A stretch of DNA of 64,000 nucleotides from Brachybacterium fresconis (GCF_017876515.1 NZ_JAGIOC010000001.1:2480001-2544000), one strand, 5' to 3'; positions 1 through 9,093 are shown, counted from the first letter of the stretch. Numbers and translations are program-made. Notes: a model not told the origin generated them from the sequence alone.

Positions 1-151
1 CGTGCTCGACGTGGCCTTCGGCATCCAGCAGCGCGGAGACCGGGCCCTGCTGCACGCCTCAGCCACCAACACCTCGGCGATCGCCGGGTACGAGAAGCTG
101 GGCTTCGCGCTGCGGCGCCGGCTGACCTTCGGGGCTGTGCGGACGCCCTGA
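1..151 (+). CDS. GNAT acetyltransferase, C-terminal fragment
   Basis: The reading frame is open from base 2 and stops with TGA at 149-151; the 5' part lies outside the window. The last 49 residues include [16 protein letters not shown], the usual end of a GNAT fold (the strand-helix that follows the acetyl-CoA site, Y-E-K-L-G-F). The family transfers acetyl groups from acetyl-CoA to amines. The substrate cannot be told from this piece. Confidence 0.6.
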   Translation, partial: VLDVAFGIQQRGDRALLHASATNTSAIAGYEKLGFALRRRLTFGAVRTP

Positions 152-167
152 GGCCACCGACACCCGG

Positions 168-173
168 TACCGT
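168..173 (+). promoter_or_regulatory. -10 element TACCGT of a leaderless promoter
   Basis: TACCGT ends 6 nt before the ATG at 180, so transcription should begin at or next to the start codon. No Shine-Dalgarno precedes the ATG and no good -35 is visible. Confidence 0.5.
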
Positions 174-179
174 CACCCC

Positions 180-1295
180 ATGGACGATGACGCGACGCTG
201 CTGGCGCAGCTGACGGACGTGGACCGCAGCGACGACTCCCTGCGGGCCTGGGTCGCCGAACGGATCCACCGGCTGGAGGCCGACGACCGCCGCTCCGCCG
301 ACACGCACCTGGTCTCCCTCGACCTGCCCGCCGCGTGGGACATCCAGCTGTATCTCAAGGACGAGTCCACCCATGCCTCCGGCAGCCTGAAGCATCGCCT
401 GGCCCGCTCCCTGTTCCTGTTCGCCCTGGTCAACGGGTGGCTGCGGCCCGGGATGCCGGTGATCGAAGCGTCCTCGGGCTCGACGGCGGTCAGCGAGGCC
501 CATATGGCGCGGATCCTGGAGATCCCGTTCATCGCGGTGATCCCGCGCGGCACCAGCTCCCGCAAGATCACGCTGATCGAAGCGGCGGGCGGGCGCTGCC
601 ACACCGTCGACCGCGCCGAGCACATGAGCGCCGAGGCGCAGCGCCTGGCCGACGAGCTGGGTGGGCTCTTCCTCGACCAGTTCTCCTACGCCGAGCGCGC
701 CACGGACTGGCGGGGCAACAACTCCATCGCCGTGAGCACCTTCGGCCAGCTGGAGCTGGAGCCGCATCCGATCCCGCGCTGGATCGTCGTCGGCGCCGGC
801 ACCGGGGGCACCAGCGCGACCTTCGGCCGCTACCTGCGCTACCGTCGCCTGCCCACCGGGCTGTGCGTCGCCGATGTGGAGAACTCCGCCTTCTTCGACG
901 GCTGGGTGCAGAGAGACCCCACCGTCACCACCGACGCGGGCTCACGGATCGAGGGCATCGGCCGCCCGCGGGTGGAGCCGAGCTTCGTGCCCGGCGTCGT
1001 GGACCGCATGATCCGGGTGCCGGATGCGGCCTCTGTCGCGGCGGCCCGGTATCTCTCCGAACGGATCGGCCGACGGGTCGGTGCCTCCACCGGCACGAAC
1101 CTGGTGGCGGTGGCGCGGCTTGTCACGCAGATGCGCGAGCGTGGTGAGACCGGCTCGGTGCTGACCCTGCTGTGCGATCCGGGCGATCGCTACACGGACA
1201 CCTACTTCGACGACGCCTGGGTCGCGGCCCAGGGCTGGGATCTCGATCCCTGGCGAGCCGAGCTGGAGGCCCGGCTGCCGCTGGGGAGCCTCTGA
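180..1295 (+). CDS. PLP-dependent cysteine synthase-family enzyme, Cds1-like L-cysteine desulfhydrase
   Basis: A 371-residue fold-type II PLP enzyme. It has the family features in order: [17 protein letters not shown] (predicted Schiff-base Lys71 in GSLKHR), [12 protein letters not shown] (substrate loop) and [15 protein letters not shown] (phosphate-binding glycine loop near residue 205). The layout matches the actinobacterial Cds1 group, which degrades L-cysteine to sulfide, ammonia and pyruvate, better than CysK or CBS; there is no CBS or heme domain. Cytosolic. The start follows a leaderless -10 with no ribosome site. Cds1 assignment is by motif similarity; a cysteine synthase-like activity is the alternative. 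Confidence 0.75.
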   Translation: MDDDATLLAQLTDVDRSDDSLRAWVAERIHRLEADDRRSADTHLVSLDLPAAWDIQLYLKDESTHASGSLKHRLARSLFLFALVNGWLRPGMPVIEASSGSTAVSEAHMARILEIPFIAVIPRGTSSRKITLIEAAGGRCHTVDRAEHMSAEAQRLADELGGLFLDQFSYAERATDWRGNNSIAVSTFGQLELEPHPIPRWIVVGAGTGGTSATFGRYLRYRRLPTGLCVADVENSAFFDGWVQRDPTVTTDAGSRIEGIGRPRVEPSFVPGVVDRMIRVPDAASVAAARYLSERIGRRVGASTGTNLVAVARLVTQMRERGETGSVLTLLCDPGDRYTDTYFDDAWVAAQGWDLDPWRAELEARLPLGSL

Positions 1296-1322
1296 GCGGC
1301 CCGTGCCCGTTCTCGCCCTCCG

Positions 1323-1369
1323 GATGGGCACCTCTCCCCATCGCCCCGCGCGCCGGCGTTCCCTACGCT
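1323..1369 (+). promoter_or_regulatory. Promoter block of lipoprotein gene, shared with the gene at 19259
   Basis: The 15-mer CCTCTCCCCATCGCC (1331-1345) is followed 17 nt later by CTACGCT (1363-1369), whose TACGCT is a plausible -10. The same 15-mer, the same spacing and CTACGGT recur at 19134-19172, upstream of the other lipoprotein gene. GATGGG and CCCATC form an inverted repeat here (1323-1342). Likely a shared operator or promoter. Confidence 0.45.
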
Positions 1370-1410
1370 GATCACACTCGGCTCGGGGGAGCCGTGTCGA
1401 GGAGGGGACC

Positions 1411-2313
1411 ATGACACGCACACGCCGGATGCCACGCGCACGCAGCACCGCAGCGGGCGCACTGCTCGCTGCGCTCGCCCTGACCCTGGGGGCCTGCTCC
1501 CTGCTGCCCGGACGGGGAGCCCCGGACCTCGCCGCGAGCGACGTCATCACCCTCCACATCACCAGCGCGGGCATGTTCGGGTACTTCGGCGGGGCCACCA
1601 CCGAGATCGACGCCGACACGATCAGCATGCGCTACCGGCTGCCCAACGATGCGGTGATCTACGATCTCACCGAAGAGCTCGAGGCCGGAGACCGCGAGCG
1701 CATCGAGGAAGCCGCCGAGAAGTACGTGGCCTGGGAGAAGACGCTCTCCGAGAAGGAGCGGACCCCCTGCACGGACATCCCGTCCACCGGCGTGGAGATC
1801 TCCGGGTCGGTCACCCACGACTCCTCCGTCCAGGACTGCGGCGACGACACTCCCCTGCGTGATCTGCGCCAGCGCGTGGACGACGCCGAGCCGGAGCCGG
1901 CGGAGCACCTCGCCCACCCCCTGGACGACTGGACGATCGAGATCCGCCCGTGGGCCGAGGACGGCCCGGACGAGTCGGCGCCCGTCGAGCGCTATGTCCT
2001 GACGAAGGCGCAGCACGAGATCGGCATGGGGATCAGCGCCGAGAACACCCCGGACGGATGGGGCGCCGGTCTCGCGCCCGGGGACGACGAGGACGGGGAC
2101 GGGACGGGCAGCGCGCCGCTGGGCTGGGACGCCACCGGTGCCGTGCTGACCGAGATCAACGACTACCTCCTCGGCCGGGACCAGCTCGGATGCGGGGACC
2201 AGACCGGCGAGATCCGGGTGATCAAACAGGGCGACCCGTCGCAGACGTGGACGTATCGCCTGTGCCCCGGCCAGCAGTCGGAGGTGCTCGCCGAGACGCT
2301 GCGGAGTCTGTGA
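1411..2313 (+). CDS. Secreted lipoprotein of unknown function
   Basis: 300 residues. The N-terminus is a lipoprotein signal: basic MTRTRRMPRARS, a hydrophobic stretch, then lipobox LGAC with the acylated cysteine near residue 29. The mature protein is acidic with no motif I recognise; cysteines at CTDIPS, DCGDD, GCGD and LCPG suggest disulfides outside the membrane. The start is set by a strong ribosome site (GAGGAGGGG) 3 nt before ATG. It stands alone, convergent with the GH32 gene. It shares its promoter block with the second lipoprotein gene at 19259, though the proteins are not obviously similar. Confidence 0.7.
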   Translation: MTRTRRMPRARSTAAGALLAALALTLGACSLLPGRGAPDLAASDVITLHITSAGMFGYFGGATTEIDADTISMRYRLPNDAVIYDLTEELEAGDRERIEEAAEKYVAWEKTLSEKERTPCTDIPSTGVEISGSVTHDSSVQDCGDDTPLRDLRQRVDDAEPEPAEHLAHPLDDWTIEIRPWAEDGPDESAPVERYVLTKAQHEIGMGISAENTPDGWGAGLAPGDDEDGDGTGSAPLGWDATGAVLTEINDYLLGRDQLGCGDQTGEIRVIKQGDPSQTWTYRLCPGQQSEVLAETLRSL

Positions 2314-2404
2314 GGCTGCCCGACGGGTGCTGGCCGGGCGCCGTCCCTGCCGCCACAGGCCGCCGTCGGCGGATGCTGTCAGCGCCTCCCGTCGACCGGG
2401 GCCG

Positions 2405-3718
2405 TCAGGTCCTCCCGTCGGGCCGCACCAGCAGCCAGGCCTCCTCGACCTCGCCGCGCACCCGCACCGTGTCCCCGACCTCCGGGTAGAGGCGCCTCGT
2501 GTGCGGGGTCGCATCGTCCGGGATCAGCTCCAGCAGACTGCCGTCCAGGAACACGGTGGCCGGGCCGTCGTCGACCGCGAGCACCTCGGTGGTCGCCGCG
2601 GAGCCGACGATTTCGACCCGCACGGCCCCGCGGACACGGACCTCGGCGCGTGCCGGGACCGGAAGATCCAACGGCTCCCCGTCCGTGATCTCGAGACGGC
2701 CCCCGCGCAGCGCCCTCAGCTCGTCCGGGACCCGCGCGAGCAGCAGATCCCCGTCGAGACGCAGCTCGCGGGGGAACGTGAGCGTCCCGGACCAGCCCTG
2801 CGCGTCGATCTGCTCCTGGGTGCGTTCGAGCCCTTCCCAGGCCCAGCCCCACAGCAGCACCCGGTCGACGTCGACGGCGGCCTGCGGGGCGTAGAAGTCA
2901 GGACCGAGATCGACCTGGCCACCCGTCGACGGAACGAACTGCGCGATGCCGTCGGCACCCGACACCAGGTCACCCACCAGGTAGTTCACCTGGATCGTCG
3001 AGCGCTCTGCGCGGTCGGGATGCCGCCACAGCGACAGCAGCAGCACCCAGCGCCCGTCGATCTCCACCAGCTGCGGGCATTCCCAGAGGTCGGCGGGGGC
3101 ATGCTCGGCGGCGACCGGATCATCGCCGCGCAGCAGCGGGCCGACGTACTCCCAGTGCTCGAGGTCGTCGCAGGCGTACAGCAGGATCGCAGGCACGTAC
3201 TCATCGTCCTCGCGGATCCCGGCGCCCTGGATCGCCCAGCGCCGGCCGCCGAGGGTGAGGACGAAGGGGTCGCGCACGCCGATCAACCCGGGGATCGGAG
3301 GGATGTCCGCCGCGACGACGCCCGGTTCGACCAGGTCGGTCGCGGACTCGTCCAGACGGGCGACGAGCACGCGGGCGAGCTGGTTGTCCACCCCGTCGAC
3401 CCCGGAGTAGATCAGGGTCGGCACGCCCGAAGGATCTCCAGCACGGTCGATCAGGCCGACACCGCTCCAACAGCCGTCCTGATCGGCTTCGCCGGGGCGG
3501 GGGCTCGGCCCCAGCGGCTCCTCGTGCCAGCTGACCAGGTCCGAGGAGGACATGTGCCCCCAGCGGATGTTCTCGTGGCGTGCGGAGTCCGGGTTGTACT
3601 GGAAGAACACATGCCACCGCCCGTCATCGGTGCGCAGGATCCCGTTGGGGTCGTTGAGCCAGCCGCGCGGGTGGACGCGGTGCAGGGAGGGGAAATGAGG
3701 GTCGGCGGTCTCGGCCAT
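2405..3718 (-). CDS. Glycoside hydrolase family 32 (sucrose/fructan hydrolase)
   Basis: 437 residues, usual size for an intracellular GH32. The three signature boxes are present: GWLNDPNG with nucleophile Asp23, VRDPF with transition-state Asp150, and WECPQL with acid/base Glu213, on the five-blade propeller; the C-terminal third is the beta-sandwich. No signal peptide, so it should act in the cytosol on imported fructose-containing sugars, releasing fructose. It is the last gene of the operon with its own importer. AGGAG lies 9 nt before ATG. Sucrose, levan oligomers or inulin oligomers are all possible substrates. Confidence 0.88.
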   Translation of the reverse strand: MAETADPHFPSLHRVHPRGWLNDPNGILRTDDGRWHVFFQYNPDSARHENIRWGHMSSSDLVSWHEEPLGPSPRPGEADQDGCWSGVGLIDRAGDPSGVPTLIYSGVDGVDNQLARVLVARLDESATDLVEPGVVAADIPPIPGLIGVRDPFVLTLGGRRWAIQGAGIREDDEYVPAILLYACDDLEHWEYVGPLLRGDDPVAAEHAPADLWECPQLVEIDGRWVLLLSLWRHPDRAERSTIQVNYLVGDLVSGADGIAQFVPSTGGQVDLGPDFYAPQAAVDVDRVLLWGWAWEGLERTQEQIDAQGWSGTLTFPRELRLDGDLLLARVPDELRALRGGRLEITDGEPLDLPVPARAEVRVRGAVRVEIVGSAATTEVLAVDDGPATVFLDGSLLELIPDDATPHTRRLYPEVGDTVRVRGEVEEAWLLVRPDGRT

Positions 3719-3780
3719 CGGGCGGGTCTCCTGCTCGGGATGGTGGTGGGGTCAGCGGCGTGCGGTGCAGGCCGGGTCGG

Positions 3781-4602
3781 TCACTTGGAGGTGCCTGCGG
3801 TGAGGCCTTCTCGCAGGTAGCGCTGCCCGAACAGGAACACGACGACCGCAGGGATCATGGAGAGGATCACGCCGGCCAGCACGATCGAGATCGAGCCCGT
3901 GCCGAGATTCCCCTGGAGGGTCACTAGTCCGAGCGGGAGCGTGTAGTTCTGCTCGGAGATCATGAAGATCAGCGGGCGGAAGAACTCGTTCCAGTGGTAA
4001 TTGAAGGCAAGGACGCCGACGATGGCCATGCCCGGCAGCGCCAGGGGCGCGTATATCGAGAAGAAGGTGCGCCACGGGCTGGCACCGTCGATCGCCGCGG
4101 CCTCTCCCAGCTCTAGCGGCAGGCCCAGGAAGTACTGGCGCATGAGGAAGGTGCCGAACGCAGTGGGGATCGCCGGGACGATCAGGGCCAGCAGGGTGTC
4201 GGACAGTCCGATGCCGCGAATGATCATGAACACCGGGACGATCGTGACCTGTACGGGCACCATCATCGTCGACAGCACGATCGCGAACAGCGCGTCCTTG
4301 CCGCGGAACGACATGCGGGCGAAGACGTAGCCGGCCATCGCGGCGGTGACCATCTGCCCGACGGCGATGATCCCGGTCACCAGAGCGCTGTTGAGCACCA
4401 GCAGCGGCACCTTGATCTGCTCGAACACGGCGACGTAGTTCGAGAAGTCCGGGGACGTGGGGAAGAAGCTCGGCGGAAGGCTGAAGGATTCGGCCGCAGG
4501 CCTCAGGGAGGTGGTGAAGGTCCACCACACCGGGCCGAGGGTCAGCACTGCGGCGACGGTCAGGGCAGCATACTTGGCGAGGGCGGGCAGGTGGCGGGTC
4601 AT
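3781..4602 (-). CDS. Carbohydrate ABC transporter permease, MalG family
   Basis: 273 residues with about six membrane segments. The cytoplasmic EAA loop is visible as GEAAAIDGASPWRTFF, which contacts the ATPase. It pairs with the permease just upstream (52 nt apart) to form the sugar pore. GGAAGGA lies just upstream of ATG. No ATPase gene is in this operon, so it probably uses a shared MsiK-type ATPase encoded elsewhere, as is common for CUT1 importers in actinobacteria. Confidence 0.88.
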   Translation of the reverse strand: MTRHLPALAKYAALTVAAVLTLGPVWWTFTTSLRPAAESFSLPPSFFPTSPDFSNYVAVFEQIKVPLLVLNSALVTGIIAVGQMVTAAMAGYVFARMSFRGKDALFAIVLSTMMVPVQVTIVPVFMIIRGIGLSDTLLALIVPAIPTAFGTFLMRQYFLGLPLELGEAAAIDGASPWRTFFSIYAPLALPGMAIVGVLAFNYHWNEFFRPLIFMISEQNYTLPLGLVTLQGNLGTGSISIVLAGVILSMIPAVVVFLFGQRYLREGLTAGTSK

Positions 4603-4654
4603 CGGCGGTCCTTCCGGACGGTCTCAGGGGCGCTCGCGGCAGCGGGAGCGCCCC

Positions 4655-5536
4655 TCACTGGTAGAAGACGAAGCGGCGGGACAAGCGGAACTGCAACGCG
4701 GTGACGAGCATGATCAGAATCATGAGGATCAGGCCGATGGCGCTGGCCCGTCCGAACTCGAGCTGGCGGAACGCGCTCTCGTAGATGACCATCACGACGG
4801 TGCGGGTGGCATCGCCGGGCCCGCCGCGGGTGAGCACGTAGGGCTGGTCGAAGATCTGCAGCGCGGTGATGATGCCCATCACCGAGGCGACCAGCACGGT
4901 GGGACTGACCAGCGGCAGGGTAAGGCGCTGAAACTTCTTCCAGCCGGTGGCGCCGTCGATCGCGCCCGCCTCATAGATCTCCGTGGGAATCGCCCCGAGC
5001 CCGCCGATGAACAGCAGGAACGAGAATCCGAAGTTCTGCCAGACGTACACGGCGATCACAACGACCATCGCCCATTGCGGACTGGTCAGCCAGGGCACCG
5101 CCGGGATGCCCACCAGGGACAGCGCCCAGTTGATGACGCCGTAGCTCTCGTTGAACAGGTAGCGCATCAGGATCGAGACGCTCGCGGCGGACAGCACCAG
5201 CGGGAAGAAGAACGTCGAGCGGAAGAAGATCCGTAGCCAGGACGGCATTCGTCCGTGCACCAGCACGGCCAGCAGCATCGCGATGATGAGCTGCGCGGTG
5301 ACCGCGAAGATCACGAACACTGCGGTGTTGAGGAAGGAGACCCCGACCCGGGGATCGGTGGCGATGTCCGTGAAGTTCGCCAGGCCCACGAACTGCGGGG
5401 CGGTGATGATGTCCCAGCGGAAGAAGGCCAGCACCAGAGAACCGATGATGGGCAGGAGGACGAAGATGCCCACCCCGAGCATGGTGGGGGCGAGGAACAG
5501 CCAGCGGAGGGTGACGCTGCGACGGTCGGAAGTCAT
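4655..5536 (-). CDS. Carbohydrate ABC transporter permease, MalF/UgpA family
   Basis: 293 residues, about six membrane segments, with the EAA loop YEAGAIDGATGWKKF near residue 190. It is the partner permease of the following gene. Its ATG overlaps the stop of the binding-protein gene by 4 nt (ATGA, 5533-5536), so translation is coupled. The CUT1 family takes up oligosaccharides; the neighbouring GH32 suggests fructose-containing sugars. Confidence 0.88.
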   Translation of the reverse strand: MTSDRRSVTLRWLFLAPTMLGVGIFVLLPIIGSLVLAFFRWDIITAPQFVGLANFTDIATDPRVGVSFLNTAVFVIFAVTAQLIIAMLLAVLVHGRMPSWLRIFFRSTFFFPLVLSAASVSILMRYLFNESYGVINWALSLVGIPAVPWLTSPQWAMVVVIAVYVWQNFGFSFLLFIGGLGAIPTEIYEAGAIDGATGWKKFQRLTLPLVSPTVLVASVMGIITALQIFDQPYVLTRGGPGDATRTVVMVIYESAFRQLEFGRASAIGLILMILIMLVTALQFRLSRRFVFYQ

Positions 5537-6918
5537 GAGCGGTCCTCCTCGGCGAAGACGGCACGGAGGTCCCGGTCCAGGGTGTCGAGCGAACGGGCCA
5601 CCTGGTCAGGATCACCGGACAGGGCGGTGGAGACGTTGCGGATCAGCGCCGTCTCCACGGCGGCCTGCTGGGGCGGGGCGGGGATGGGGCCGCTGGTCGG
5701 GAAGCGGTCGAGGGTGTCGTAGAACCGTCGCCAGTGCTCGGGCCCGTCGGTGTAGAAGGCATCGGTGGCCATCGAGCGACGGGTCGGAGTGGTGGCGGGC
5801 GTGGGGAAGGCCAGTTCCATCGCGCGCTTGTTGGCGGTGAATTTGATCCACTCCCAGGCTTGGTCGGCCTTCTTCGTGGTCTTCATGACCGCGTAGCCGG
5901 CGCCACCGAACTGGTGGCGCTGAGTGCGCCATTTCGGGAAGAACTGCACGTCGTACTGATCGGGCTCCATACCGCCCTCGGCGAGGCCCTGGACCCAGTA
6001 ACCGCCGGCAGGGGTGGTGCCGATGCGCCCGGAGGCGAACAGTCCGACGAGCGTGTTGCCACCGCCCTGTTCGGGTCGGACGGCGAGGTCCTGCACCACC
6101 AGCTGGCGCAGGTACTCGAACGTCTCGTGCACCCGCTCGTCGGTGGCGTTGGATCCGGTCCAGAGGTAGCCGCCCGAGCGTTCTTCGCCGGGATAGAAGG
6201 TGGACCAGAAGTCCTGGCCGCCCTCGGCGCGCTCTTCGACGAGGAAGCTGGTGTCATGGATATAGAGCCAGGGGACGACACCGCCGAAGAGACGGTTCGT
6301 CCAGTAGTACGGGGTGGCGTCGCCGTGCATGCCCCGCAGCAGCTCCGTGAAGTCATCACGCGTCCAGTCCTCCCCCGGCATCTCGAGGCCGTTGCGGTCG
6401 ATGACATCGAGGTTGAGGTACATGTTCGCGGCGTTGAAATCCAGGGGGAGCTGGAAGACGCTGCCGCGGTACATGAATGCTTCGATGAGGCTGGGATGTA
6501 CGTCGTCGAAGTAGTCATAGAGCTGGCTGGCGTCGCGGGCGATGTAGTCGTCCAGGGGCAGCGCGAGACGTTCGGCGAAGAGCTGGGCGCCTTCGGTGGC
6601 GGTGTAGACGACGTCCGGCTGAGTACCGGAGGCAACCATCGTGAGGATCTTGGCGAAGAAGTCACCCCAGTCCGTGGCCTGCACGGACTGGATGAGCACG
6701 GGGATGTCCGGGTGCTCCTCCATGAACGCGTCAGCGATGACCTGCCGACCGGCGGCGTCCTGGGAGGTGCCGAGGATGAGGATGGTCAGGGCGTCCTCGC
6801 CCCGGCCAGGGATGTCGGTGCCGGTCAGGCGGGGCCAGGCGGCGGCGGTGCCTGCCACGGTGGCGACCCCGGCGGCGCCGAGGAGTGCTCTGCGGGTGAT
6901 GTTCGAAGGGCTGGCCAT
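5533..6918 (-). CDS. Sugar-binding protein of ABC importer (Tat-exported)
   Basis: 461 residues from the ATG at 6918, chosen because GAAGAGGAC lies just before it; an upstream in-frame ATG at 6978 has no such site and falls inside the regulatory region. The N-terminus ITRRALLGAAGVATVAG is a twin-arginine signal. The body is a family 1 extracellular solute-binding protein (LTILILGTSQDAAG strand, then TVMASGTQPDVV-like region). It should deliver fructo-oligosaccharide or sucrose to the two permeases downstream. First gene of the operon, under the promoter and two operators at 6984-7044. Confidence 0.85.
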   Translation of the reverse strand: MASPSNITRRALLGAAGVATVAGTAAAWPRLTGTDIPGRGEDALTILILGTSQDAAGRQVIADAFMEEHPDIPVLIQSVQATDWGDFFAKILTMVASGTQPDVVYTATEGAQLFAERLALPLDDYIARDASQLYDYFDDVHPSLIEAFMYRGSVFQLPLDFNAANMYLNLDVIDRNGLEMPGEDWTRDDFTELLRGMHGDATPYYWTNRLFGGVVPWLYIHDTSFLVEERAEGGQDFWSTFYPGEERSGGYLWTGSNATDERVHETFEYLRQLVVQDLAVRPEQGGGNTLVGLFASGRIGTTPAGGYWVQGLAEGGMEPDQYDVQFFPKWRTQRHQFGGAGYAVMKTTKKADQAWEWIKFTANKRAMELAFPTPATTPTRRSMATDAFYTDGPEHWRRFYDTLDRFPTSGPIPAPPQQAAVETALIRNVSTALSGDPDQVARSLDTLDRDLRAVFAEEDRS

Positions 6919-6983
6919 ACGGTCCTCTTCATTGAGAGTCGGGACAGGCGGAAGATCGGGACGCCGACCTCGCAGCACGACAG

Positions 6984-6999
6984 TTACACACGTGTCGAA
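6984..6999 (-). promoter_or_regulatory. LacI-family operator O1
   Basis: TTACACACGTGTCGAA contains the 8-bp palindrome ACACGTGT (6988-6995) with outer TT/AA pairs. It lies about 8-23 nt downstream of the predicted transcription start of the sugar operon, where a bound repressor would block elongation or clearance. Confidence 0.7.
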
Positions 7000-7013
7000 G
7001 CGAGGCCGAAGCC

Positions 7014-7043
7014 AGTATGCCGACGTGGTTGCACACGTGTCAA
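7014..7043 (-). promoter_or_regulatory. Promoter of fructan operon (TTGACA-N18-CATACT)
   Basis: On the minus strand, TTGACA (7043-7038) and CATACT (7019-7014) are separated by 18 nt. This is one of the best sigma-A-like promoters in the window. The -35 hexamer is embedded in operator O2. Confidence 0.65.
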
Positions 7044-7044
7044 G
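7029..7044 (-). promoter_or_regulatory. LacI-family operator O2
   Basis: TTGCACACGTGTCAAG repeats the ACACGTGT core (7033-7040) of O1, with centres 45 bp apart. It covers the -35 hexamer, so repressor binding would exclude RNA polymerase. Two sites at this spacing allow cooperative binding by the LacI protein encoded just upstream. Confidence 0.7.
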
Positions 7045-7148
7045 GCAAGGTGGTGGAGGTGCATCGGCTCCGGCCGATGGGGCCGCCTCGTCCGAGGGCG
7101 GCGCTGCTCAGGGACTCTTCTGAGGGTGTTCGCGGCCCGCGATGTCGG

Positions 7149-8207
7149 TCAGAGCGGAGGCGCACTCGCCACGGACTGCCGTTCGACCAGCGGGCATTCG
7201 ATGATGACCGGGGACGCCTCGAGGTCGCCCCCGCCGCTGAGGGGACCTCTCAGCAGGGCGAGCAGGCTCGTCATCGCGCGCTCCCCCATCTCCTCATGCG
7301 GCAGCGCAATGGTGGTCAGCGGCGGTGTGAGGCGCTCGGCGAAGAAGTCCTCGTCGTCGAAGCCGATCACCGACAGGTCTCGCGGCACCTCGACACCCGC
7401 AGCGGCTGCGGCGTGCAGGGCGCCGCCTGCCACTCGGTCGCGGATGCAGAACAGTCCTGTGGGCGGCTCGGTCTGCGCGAGGAGCTGCGCGGTGGCGCGG
7501 TAGCCGTCGTCCAGCTGCCAGCCGGCGGCGATGATACGGGGCTCGATGCCGTACTCCGCGAGCTCGTCGCGGAAGCCCGCCTCGCGGGCGCGTCCGGCTT
7601 CGGAGCTCTCGTCGTCCGAGAGCATCGCGATCCGCCGGTGCCCGGTCTCGGCGAAGCGCCGGGCGGCACGACGGGCACCCCCGTAGTCGTCGGGCAGGAA
7701 GGTCGTCAATCCGGCGGCGGCCGCGTCGTCGGCATCGTCGATCTCGCAGTTCAGCAGCACGAGCGGCATCCCCGGCGGGACCTTCGGGACGGGGACTCGG
7801 ATGCGGCCCATGGTCGCGTATATCAGCCCGTCGACCTGGCGCTCGGCGAGCAGCCGGGCGGCGTCGTCCACCGTGTTCTCCCGCAGCGAGAGATCCATAG
7901 TGATGACCAGGTAGTTCTCGCGGGCGGCGGCCATCGAGGCGGCACGGGCCATCCGGCCGGCGAAGGGCGAGGTGGCGATCTCGTCGGTGATCAGTCCGAT
8001 CGTGCGAGTGCGCCGCTCCTTGAGGGAGATGGCCAGCGCAGAGCGGGTGTATCCGAGCTCCGCGGCCGCCTCGAGCACGCGCTGCTGGTTGGCTTCGGAG
8101 ACGGTGCCCTGGGTGCGTCCGTTCAGCACCATGGACACGGTCGCGCGGGACACCCCGGCGCGCATCGCGACATCAGCGGACGTGGGGCGGCGGTGCGGTG
8201 AGATCAC
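7149..8207 (-). CDS. LacI-family transcriptional repressor of the fructan operon
   Basis: 352 residues from GTG 8207. I prefer this over the GTG two codons earlier (8213), because TACGCT (8219-8214) ends exactly 6 nt before it, giving a leaderless mRNA. The N-terminal helix-turn-helix is PTSADVAMRAGVSRATVSMVLNG and the hinge is YTRSALAISLK. The rest is a periplasmic-binding-protein-like effector domain. The effector is probably the imported sugar or a product. Two matching palindromes lie between this gene and the operon it precedes. Confidence 0.88.
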   Translation of the reverse strand: MISPHRRPTSADVAMRAGVSRATVSMVLNGRTQGTVSEANQQRVLEAAAELGYTRSALAISLKERRTRTIGLITDEIATSPFAGRMARAASMAAARENYLVITMDLSLRENTVDDAARLLAERQVDGLIYATMGRIRVPVPKVPPGMPLVLLNCEIDDADDAAAAGLTTFLPDDYGGARRAARRFAETGHRRIAMLSDDESSEAGRAREAGFRDELAEYGIEPRIIAAGWQLDDGYRATAQLLAQTEPPTGLFCIRDRVAGGALHAAAAAGVEVPRDLSVIGFDDEDFFAERLTPPLTTIALPHEEMGERAMTSLLALLRGPLSGGGDLEASPVIIECPLVERQSVASAPPL

Positions 8208-8213
8208 GACCAC

Positions 8214-8219
8214 AGCGTA
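8214..8219 (-). promoter_or_regulatory. -10 element TACGCT, leaderless promoter of lacI-type gene
   Basis: TACGCT on the minus strand ends 6 nt before GTG 8207. It decides the start of the repressor gene. Confidence 0.45.
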
Positions 8220-8316
8220 GGCGGGAGCCGATCCGACTAGCGCGCAGCGCCCGAGGAAGCGACGTGATCCGCGAGTGATCTGCGCGGCGACCGCGCCACG
8301 ACCGATCCCGCCTATC

Positions 8317-8322
8317 TATCTT
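8317..8322 (+). promoter_or_regulatory. -10 element TATCTT, leaderless promoter
   Basis: TATCTT ends 6 nt before ATG 8329. It supports that start over an in-frame GTG at 8275, which would place the promoter inside the gene. Confidence 0.5.
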
Positions 8323-8328
8323 CAATCC

Positions 8329-9093
8329 ATGACGACAGCACCATCGACGACTCGTCCCGTCCCGAGGCTCCGCCGGGTCGGGACGGTGCTCGCCCTGCTC
8401 GCGACCGGACAGCTCCTGGGCGGCGGCCTCGTCGTCGCCCTGGTCGGGCCGACGGTCGGGGTCGCGGCGCTCAGTCTCGTGCTCGGGATGTCGCCGACGA
8501 TCGTGGCCGCCGCGACTCTGCGGCCCCGAACACCCGGGCCGGTGACCGGTGCGGATCTGCTGTCGATGCTCCGCCTACTCGCGGCGGGCGTGCTCGCAGC
8601 GATGACCGTCCTCGCTCTCACCGCGCAGATGCCCTCCCGCTCATGGTTCTTCGCGGTGCTGGCCGGGGCGGCCCTCGCCTCCGATGCCCTCGACGGCAGG
8701 GTCGCGCGACGTACCGGGACCGCAGGGCCCATCGGAGCGCGCATCGACATGGAGGCCGATGCCGCGCTGGTCCTCGTGCTGTCCGTCCTCGCGGCGACGA
8801 CCGTCGGCCCCTGGGTGCTCGTGATCGGGGCGATGCGGTACATCTACGTCGCCGCGTCGTGGGGGCGCCCGGCGCTGCGCCGGCCCCTGGTCCACAGCGA
8901 TCTGCGCCGCGGGATCGGGGCGCTGCAGGGCATCGCGCTGATGACCGCGGTGGTCCCCGCCCTCCCGGAGGAGATCGCTATGATCACCTGCGCGCTCGCC
9001 CTGGGGCTGCTGGTGTGGTCCTTCGGCCGCGACGTGATCCGTCAGGAGCGCGAGGAGCGCCCACCCCTCACGCGAAGGCGCTCACCCCCGTGA
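8329..9093 (+). CDS. CDP-alcohol phosphatidyltransferase family membrane protein
   Basis: 254 residues with about six hydrophobic segments. The family signature D-x2-D-G-x2-A-R-x8-G-x3-D-x3-D is complete: Asp119, Asp122, Gly123, Ala126-Arg127, Gly136, Asp140 and Asp144. These residues bind Mg and the CDP-linked donor; the enzyme moves a phospho-lipid or phospho-alcohol group to an alcohol in the membrane. The acceptor is unknown (inositol-phosphate, glycerol phosphate or other). The gene's last 26 nt overlap the 3' end of the convergent acyl-CoA dehydrogenase gene. Confidence 0.8.
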   Translation: MTTAPSTTRPVPRLRRVGTVLALLATGQLLGGGLVVALVGPTVGVAALSLVLGMSPTIVAAATLRPRTPGPVTGADLLSMLRLLAAGVLAAMTVLALTAQMPSRSWFFAVLAGAALASDALDGRVARRTGTAGPIGARIDMEADAALVLVLSVLAATTVGPWVLVIGAMRYIYVAASWGRPALRRPLVHSDLRRGIGALQGIALMTAVVPALPEEIAMITCALALGLLVWSFGRDVIRQEREERPPLTRRRSPP

